Positions 6,604-10,404 of a stretch of 10,404 nucleotides of DNA are shown piece after piece. Numbering within the stretch: position 1 is the stretch's first letter; every line of letters starts with the position of its first letter. The stretch lies in NCBI GenBank assembly GCA_964626015.1, contig CAZVCC010000081.1:1-10404 (forward strand), given 5' to 3'. Source of the stretch: CAIKZJ01 sp964626015 (GTDB lineage: Bacteria; Bacteroidota; Ignavibacteria; Tepidaquicellales; Tepidaquicellaceae). Both the position numbers and the translations under genes were made by a program. Below the pieces are notes generated by a model that worked only from the letters and a program-made list of their open reading frames with translations, was not told the origin of the DNA and searched no databases.

Positions 6604-8049
6604 ATGAACAACATAGAAGAACAAAAGGAAAAGCTTAAAAGAGTTCAGGACGTATTCAAACTCATCAAGGAAAAAGAAGTTAAAATGATAGACTTTAGAT
6701 TCACTGATATGCCCGGCCAATGGCAGCATTTCTCCATTCCGGCAGATAAACTCGAAGAATCTTGTTTCTACGAAGGTCTCGGTTTCGACGGTTCTTCTAT
6801 TCGCGGCTGGAAGTCTATCGATGAGTCCGACATGCTTGTCATGCCCGATGCTTCAACCGCAAAGATTGACCCGTTCATAAAACATAAATCCATATACATC
6901 ATCTGCGATATCGTTGACCCTATGACAATGAAGCCCTACGATAGAGACCCGCGTCTTATCGCTCGAAAAGCTGTAGAATACATGAAGTCAACAGGCATTG
7001 CCGATGTTGCTCATTTCGGTCCTGAAGCTGAATTCTTTATTCTCGACCACGTTGCTTATAATATAAACGAGTACTCAAGCTGGTATAGGATTGATTCTCG
7101 TGAAGGTTTCTGGAATACAGGCTCGGAAGCAGAAGCTAACCTCGGGCATAAAATTAAAGTCAAAGAAGGTTACTTCCCTGTTCCTCCATCGGATTCTACA
7201 AACGACCTCAGAAACATGATGGTAGAAAATCTTATTAATCTCGGTATTGATGTTGAAGTTCAGCACCATGAGGTCGCTACCGCAGGACAAAGCGAAATTG
7301 ATTTCAGGTTCGGTCCTCTTCTCGAAGCTGCTGATAATCTTCAGACTTTTAAATATGTCGTAAAAAATACCGCCCGTGAAGCTGGGAAAACTGCCACATT
7401 CATGCCGAAGCCCATTTTCGGCGATAACGGCAGCGGTATGCATACTCACGTTTCTCTTTGGAAAGACGGCAAACCTCTCTTCGCTGGCGATCAGTACGCT
7501 GGTCTTAGCGAAATTGCTGTTCATTTTATCGGCGGTATTTTAAAGCACGCTCCTTCACTGCTTGCATTCACTAACCCAACTACAAATTCTTATAAACGTC
7601 TTGTACCCGGTTACGAAGCTCCTGTAAATCTCGTATATTCAATGCGTAATAGAAGTGCTTGTATTAGAATACCGACTTACTCAAACAACCCTAAAGCAAA
7701 ACGTATCGAGTTTCGCTGCCCCGACGGCACTGCGAATCCGTATCTTGCTTTCTCTGCTATTCTGCTCGCAGGTCTTGACGGTATAGAAAATAAAATCGAC
7801 CCGGGTCCGCATGTCGATAAGGATATTTACCATCTTAGCGAAGCAGAGAAAAAAGAAATCCGGCAGGCTCCCGGCTCTCTTGAAATTTCTCTCGAGAATC
7901 TGAAAAGAGACCACGACTTCCTGCTTAAAGGCGGTGTATTCACGGAAGATATCATTCAAACTTGGATTGATTATAAGATGGATAAAGAGGTTAAGGAAGT
8001 TCAGCTTCGTCCGCATCCTTATGAATTCCATCTTTATTATGAAGTATAA
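6604..8049 (+). CDS. glnA: glutamine synthetase, type I
   Basis: This enzyme makes glutamine from glutamate, ammonia and ATP in the cytoplasm, the main entry of ammonia into metabolism. The 481-residue length fits a type I dodecameric enzyme. All signatures are present in order: GFDGSSIRGW in the N-terminal domain, GPEAEFFIL, HHEVATAGQSEIDFRF, the ATP-site loop KPIFGDNGSGMHTHVSLW, NPTTNSYKRLVPGYEAPVN, and RIEFRCPDGTANPYL. A block between GPEAEFF and HHEVATAGQ (EGFWNTG..NLGHKIKVKEGYFPVPP) fits the longer GSI-beta subtype. Y409 (DIYHLSE) sits where the adenylylated tyrosine lies in regulated enzymes, but the surrounding residues differ from the enterobacterial NLYDLP, so adenylylation is uncertain. 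No glnB or glnE is in the window. The gene is followed closely by thyX. Confidence 0.97.
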   Translation: MNNIEEQKEKLKRVQDVFKLIKEKEVKMIDFRFTDMPGQWQHFSIPADKLEESCFYEGLGFDGSSIRGWKSIDESDMLVMPDASTAKIDPFIKHKSIYIICDIVDPMTMKPYDRDPRLIARKAVEYMKSTGIADVAHFGPEAEFFILDHVAYNINEYSSWYRIDSREGFWNTGSEAEANLGHKIKVKEGYFPVPPSDSTNDLRNMMVENLINLGIDVEVQHHEVATAGQSEIDFRFGPLLEAADNLQTFKYVVKNTAREAGKTATFMPKPIFGDNGSGMHTHVSLWKDGKPLFAGDQYAGLSEIAVHFIGGILKHAPSLLAFTNPTTNSYKRLVPGYEAPVNLVYSMRNRSACIRIPTYSNNPKAKRIEFRCPDGTANPYLAFSAILLAGLDGIENKIDPGPHVDKDIYHLSEAEKKEIRQAPGSLEISLENLKRDHDFLLKGGVFTEDIIQTWIDYKMDKEVKEVQLRPHPYEFHLYYEV

Positions 8050-8067
8050 AAATTATTTATTGATTTA

Positions 8068-8775
8068 ATGACAGAAGAAATTCAGAAAAAAACAGTTCTC
8101 GATAAAGGATTCGTTGAGGTTATTGATAAGCTCGGCTCTGATTTAACAGTCGTTAATTCGGCTCGCGTTTCTTTCGGAAAAAAGAAGCAGGAATTTACTC
8201 AGCGCGACCGTGTTCTCGTCAGGTATCTCGCCGAAAATAAACACTATTCGCCGTTTCGGCATATCGTCGTTCAGTTTCATGTTAAAGCCCCCGAGTTCGT
8301 TATGCGCCAGTGGTATAAACATGTCGTCGGTATAGAAACCTCATCAAGCTATCCCACGAAAGACCATGCGTGGAATGAAATCAGCGGTCGCTACGTGCCC
8401 GTTAATGATTTCTATACACCCGATGTCTGGCGTGCTCAGTCAGAAGATAATAAACAGGCTTCTGCAGGCGAAATCGAAAATCAGTCTGAAGCTAAAAAGA
8501 TTTTCGGGAACGCTATGTATGAGATACTTGGCTGTTATGAAAAACTTCTCGAACTCGGTGTTGCAAAGGAGCAGGCTCGCGTTATTCTTCCATTAAATCA
8601 GTTTACTGAAGTTTATTGGACTGCCTCTTTTCAGGCAGTCATGAACTTCCTCGACCTGCGTGACCATACTCATGCACAGTGGGAAATCAGAGAGTATGCT
8701 AAAGTCATTAAAGAATTTATGCTTGAGCTGTTTCCTGAAACTACAAAAATTTGGTTCGAAGTTCAGAATAAATAA
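8068..8775 (+). CDS. thyX: flavin-dependent thymidylate synthase (ThyX), variant signature
   Basis: ThyX makes dTMP from dUMP using methylenetetrahydrofolate, with FAD and NADPH, independently of ThyA. The 235-residue product has family landmarks: SARVSFGK (31-38), HYSPFRHIVVQFHVKAP (59-75), RQW (80-82), NEISGRY (103-109), ARVILPLNQFTEVYWT (170-185), the FLDLRDHTHAQWEIREYA block (194-211). The usual RHR-x7-S motif is altered: the positions after RQWY read KHVVG, and about 12 extra residues (including SYPTKDHAW) separate this from NEISGRY. The conserved Q204, E206 and R208 and the LPL region argue for an active enzyme of a divergent subgroup. The start lies 18 bp after the glnA stop, and the next gene follows after 11 bp, suggesting one transcript. 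Confidence 0.94.
   Translation: MTEEIQKKTVLDKGFVEVIDKLGSDLTVVNSARVSFGKKKQEFTQRDRVLVRYLAENKHYSPFRHIVVQFHVKAPEFVMRQWYKHVVGIETSSSYPTKDHAWNEISGRYVPVNDFYTPDVWRAQSEDNKQASAGEIENQSEAKKIFGNAMYEILGCYEKLLELGVAKEQARVILPLNQFTEVYWTASFQAVMNFLDLRDHTHAQWEIREYAKVIKEFMLELFPETTKIWFEVQNK
8619..8640. repeat. intragenic inverted repeat within thyX
   Basis: GACTGCCT (8619-8626) and AGGCAGTC (8633-8640) form a perfect 8-bp stem with a 6-base loop (CTTTTC) inside the thyX coding region, over codons for WTASFQAV. It could fold in the mRNA but has no T-run downstream; it may simply be chance. Confidence 0.45.
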
Positions 8776-8786
8776 AACATCTTGAT

Positions 8787-9581
8787 ATGAGTTTTTTACT
8801 CTATGTACCTATTTGGCTGATGGTGATTATCGTTGCTCTGCTGAGCGTCGTAGTTGCTTACGTCGGCTTTTATCTTATTCACAGGTACTACGATTATGAA
8901 CACCTTGAAAAGTACCACAACGTTACAAGCTATCTTTTCAATGCCTACGGTCTGCTCTATGCTGTCCTTATTGCATTCGTTGTTTTTATAAATTGGTCTG
9001 ATTATAACAACGCTCAGAATCATATTTATTCGGAGTCAAACCAGATTTCAAACTTGTTTTTTAACGTGCAGGGTCTCGATGAACCGCTCCGTACCAACCT
9101 CTTGAACAGTATTTGTAACTACACCGAGATTATTAATAATATAGAAATACCTGAAATGCAAAAGGGTATTTATTCTTATGAAAATAATATTGCCTTTAAT
9201 CGAATATGGGAAGACTTCATTAAAATCGATATTAAAACAATCAACAATACAATCCTGTATGATAAGTGCCTGGATGAACTCAAAGGCATCAGCGAAGCTC
9301 GGCGTTTCAGGTATTTCTACATTACAAATTCAATCCCGACTATTATTTGGGTCGTTATGATTCTCGGCTGCTTGATATCATTCTCATTCTCGTTCTTCTT
9401 TGGCGTGCGTGTCCGTTTCCCGTATTTCTTTCTTGCCATCGCGTTCACATTCATTAATGTAATCATCTTGTATCTGATTTATGTTCTCGACCATCCCTAC
9501 GAAGGTGCTAACGCAATCTCATATCACACCATGACAAAAATTCTCGAAAATTTCAGAACCGTCCTGCAATCCCCCAAATAA
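8787..9581 (+). CDS. DUF4239 (bestrophin-like domain) membrane protein
   Basis: The 264-residue product has four predicted membrane segments, about residues 6-31, 48-69, 183-206 and 212-234, with a soluble helical region (about 71-180) between the second and third. Family hallmarks are the NAYGLLYAVLIAFVVFINW segment, an acidic S-E-S-N-Q helix just after it, the RRFRYF stretch before the third segment, and DHPYEGANAI (235-244) after the fourth. DUF4239 is described as bestrophin-like, which suggests an ion channel or transporter, but the function is unproven. It begins 11 bp after thyX and is probably the last gene of the glnA-thyX run. No obvious terminator follows; a repeat-rich spacer begins at once. 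Confidence 0.85.
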   Translation: MSFLLYVPIWLMVIIVALLSVVVAYVGFYLIHRYYDYEHLEKYHNVTSYLFNAYGLLYAVLIAFVVFINWSDYNNAQNHIYSESNQISNLFFNVQGLDEPLRTNLLNSICNYTEIINNIEIPEMQKGIYSYENNIAFNRIWEDFIKIDIKTINNTILYDKCLDELKGISEARRFRYFYITNSIPTIIWVVMILGCLISFSFSFFFGVRVRFPYFFLAIAFTFINVIILYLIYVLDHPYEGANAISYHTMTKILENFRTVLQSPK

Positions 9582-9637
9582 TTCCCTGAAGTCTCCCTCT
9601 CTTAGCATCAAAAAATTCATTTCTTTGCGTTACGATG

Positions 9638-9751
9638 TTTTAAAACTTTGTATTGAAAACAAACTCGTTTATATTTTTTAAAACTTTGCATTAAAAACAA
9701 ACTTATATATATATTTTAAAACGTTGTAATAATAACAAACTTTTATAAAAG
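9638..9751 (+). repeat. three 38-bp tandem repeats
   Basis: The motif TTTTAAAAC starts at 9638, 9676 and 9714, an exact 38-base period. Each unit continues with a TTTG-type motif, an A-rich AAAACAAACT-like core and an AT-rich end. In the first unit TTTG (9647-9650) is followed after 19 bases by TATATTTT (9670-9677), close to the Bacteroidota promoter form TTTG-N19-TAnnTTTG; in the other two units the spacing or bases are less good. A related single unit is found at 1045-1083. Confidence 0.8.
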
Positions 9752-9875
9752 AAAAAATCTCAAGTGTTTTCTTTGTCGAAGATTCGCCGCGGAGAACGTC
9801 CTTTGCTTCCGAGTCGAAGATCCGCCGCGGCGGACGGTTAAATTCTTTGTTATTGTTTGTCTTTATTTTGTTTGT
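9714..9875 (+). repeat. composite dispersed repeat, right copy
   Basis: This stretch is collinear with 1045-1195: the last 38-bp unit, a TTTTCTTTG junction, GC-rich palindromes, then a T-rich stretch (9838-9875) matching 1158-1195 at 32 of 38 positions. The outer parts are conserved between copies while the GC-rich middle is replaced. Confidence 0.65.
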
Positions 9876-9895
9876 CGAAGATTCGCCGCGGAGAA
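9775..9895. repeat. three copies of a GC-rich near-palindrome
   Basis: GTCGAAGATTCGCCGCGG followed by AGAA occurs identically at 9775-9796 and 9874-9895; a variant lies at 9813-9834. The core TTCGCCGCGGAGAA (9783-9796 and 9882-9895) is palindromic except for one pair, and in the variant TCCGCCGCGGCGGA (9821-9834) it is a perfect 14-bp palindrome. They stand out as GC islands in AT-rich DNA and look like inserted REP-like units. Confidence 0.75.
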
Positions 9896-10050
9896 TAGCC
9901 ATCGGCTACGCCGTGATCTCCATGATTTCTCAGTGGTCTCTGTGAACCTGCTCTGGATAGCGTTAAAATCTCTTATCAATAATTAAACGCTCTTACTCTT
10001 CTTTGTGACATTTGTGTAATTTGTGGGAGAAATCTCTTTACAATAAATAT

Positions 10051-10099
10051 AAGCTCTTAATCATTTATAATCATAATCCAATCAGCTCTTTCAGCGTGC
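10051..10099 (+). repeat. 49-bp repeat, first copy
   Basis: This segment recurs at 10186-10234 (offset 135 bases) with two substitutions in 49 bases. It begins AAGCTCTTAATCATTTATAA and ends TCAGCGTGC. A more degenerate third version can be seen around 10279-10319. Confidence 0.85.
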
Positions 10100-10127
10100 A
10101 AATCTCTTAGCAATAAAAATCGCTCTT

Positions 10128-10163
10128 CTTTGCGTCCTTTGCATTCTTTGCGCCCCTTGCGTT
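10128..10163 (+). repeat. four tandem 9-bp units
   Basis: Four contiguous 9-base units with consensus CTTTGCGYC fill this stretch exactly, followed by AAAATTTC. Pairs of the same kind of unit are found at 1141-1158 and 1215-1232, also followed by a TAAATTC-like sequence. The 9-base period is unusual for a dispersed non-coding repeat. Confidence 0.8.
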
Positions 10164-10185
10164 AAAATTTCTTCCTAATAATCAA

Positions 10186-10234
10186 AAGCTCTTAATCATT
10201 TATAATCATAATCCAATCAGTTCTTTCAGTGTGC
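10186..10234 (+). repeat. 49-bp repeat, second copy
   Basis: Second copy of 10051-10099, matching at 47 of 49 positions (differences at the C/T in CAGYTC and in CAGYGTGC). The two copies are separated by an array unit that carries the four 9-bp units instead. Confidence 0.85.
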
Positions 10235-10404
10235 GTTCTGCGTTAAAAAATTCTAATAAAAGCACTTTCTCTTCTCTTCATCAGTGCTAATCATAAACAA
10301 ATCAGTTTTTTCAGTGTGCGTTCTTTGAAATAATAAAACGTTCTTCTCAGCGCCCTCGTATGTTAAATAAATCGGTTTTAGAGAAATTAAAAAAGGATTA
10401 ATTT

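Larger units (their letters stand above)
9967..10375 (+). repeat. array of degenerate 65-83 bp units
   Basis: Units beginning AATCTCTTANCAATAA, usually followed by an AAGCTCTT or CGCTCTT motif, start at 9967, 10031, 10101 and 10166, with weaker ones at 10249 and 10328 (intervals 64, 70, 65, 83, 79). Most are preceded by a GCGTTAA-like sequence. The second half of each unit varies: it carries either the ATCATTTATAATCATAATCC motif or the 9-bp units. A similar unit start is visible near 3603. Confidence 0.6.
9582..10404. other. non-coding tail made of layered repeats
   Basis: About 820 bases to the window end with no credible gene. In order it holds a CTTTGCGTTA motif (9623-9632), three 38-bp AT-rich tandem units, three GC palindromes, a CTCCATGA / TCAGTGG / TCTGTGAA motif group (9918-9948), and a loose array of 65-83 bp units to about 10375, within which a 49-bp repeat pair and four 9-bp units are nested. 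All are oriented the same way as the repeats elsewhere in the window. Confidence 0.75.

Noticed and set aside
7075..7524. Minus-strand open frame of 149 codons inside glnA
   Set aside because: Antisense to highly conserved glutamine synthetase motifs; the product has no recognisable features.
9678..9902. Minus-strand open frame of 74 codons with internal RGESST repeats
   Set aside because: The repeated peptide simply reflects the GC palindrome copies and 38-bp units read in reverse; no supporting start context or homology.
9967..10375. Possible CRISPR array
   Set aside because: The repeats are too degenerate, the intervals uneven (64-83), and the intervening sequences are themselves repeated rather than unique spacers; no cas genes.
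1..10404. tRNA or rRNA genes
   Set aside because: No T-loop consensus with a matching acceptor stem and no rRNA-like sequence was found by reading; a tRNA search program would settle it.

Overview
The window looks like a piece of an AT-rich genome from the Bacteroidota/Chlorobiota (FCB) side of the bacteria, possibly Ignavibacteria-like. Three things suggest this. It carries a DUF2851 gene, a family I associate with that group. None of the start codons has a recognisable Shine-Dalgarno sequence; starts are preceded by A/T-rich leaders instead. The long spacers are filled with short degenerate repeats of a kind I associate with such genomes. This placement is inference; there is no rRNA or other phylogenetic marker here.

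Layout. (1) 10-2035, minus strand: a DUF58 protein and a TPR lipoprotein, separated by a repeat-filled spacer. The lipoprotein gene has a clear intrinsic terminator. (2) 2099-3490, plus strand: a DUF2851 protein, divergent from the lipoprotein. (3) 3491-6603: a module with an IsdG/ABM-type monooxygenase, a 42-residue membrane peptide whose start overlaps the monooxygenase stop (ATGA), and an exported PD40/TolB-like six-bladed propeller. Two nearly identical 173-bp direct repeats (3718-3890 and 6267-6439) flank this module, and the propeller gene uses leucine codons very differently from the surrounding genes. (4) 6604-9581: a compact plus-strand run of glnA (type I glutamine synthetase), thyX (flavin-dependent thymidylate synthase with a variant signature) and a DUF4239 membrane protein, with gaps of only 18 and 11 bp, so probably one transcript. 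(5) 9582-10404: a non-coding tail built from layered repeats: three 38-bp tandem units, three GC-rich palindromes, four 9-bp tandem units and a loose array of 65-83 bp units.

No single new enzymatic system stands out. The most unusual content is the non-coding architecture. The spacer near 1045-1195 and the tail near 9714-9875 are collinear composite elements (38-bp AT unit, GC palindrome, T-rich stretch). The 173-bp repeats around the monooxygenase/propeller module suggest recombination or insertion. All recognised repeats lie in the same orientation on the plus strand. No tRNA, rRNA, CRISPR array, transposase or integrase was seen.
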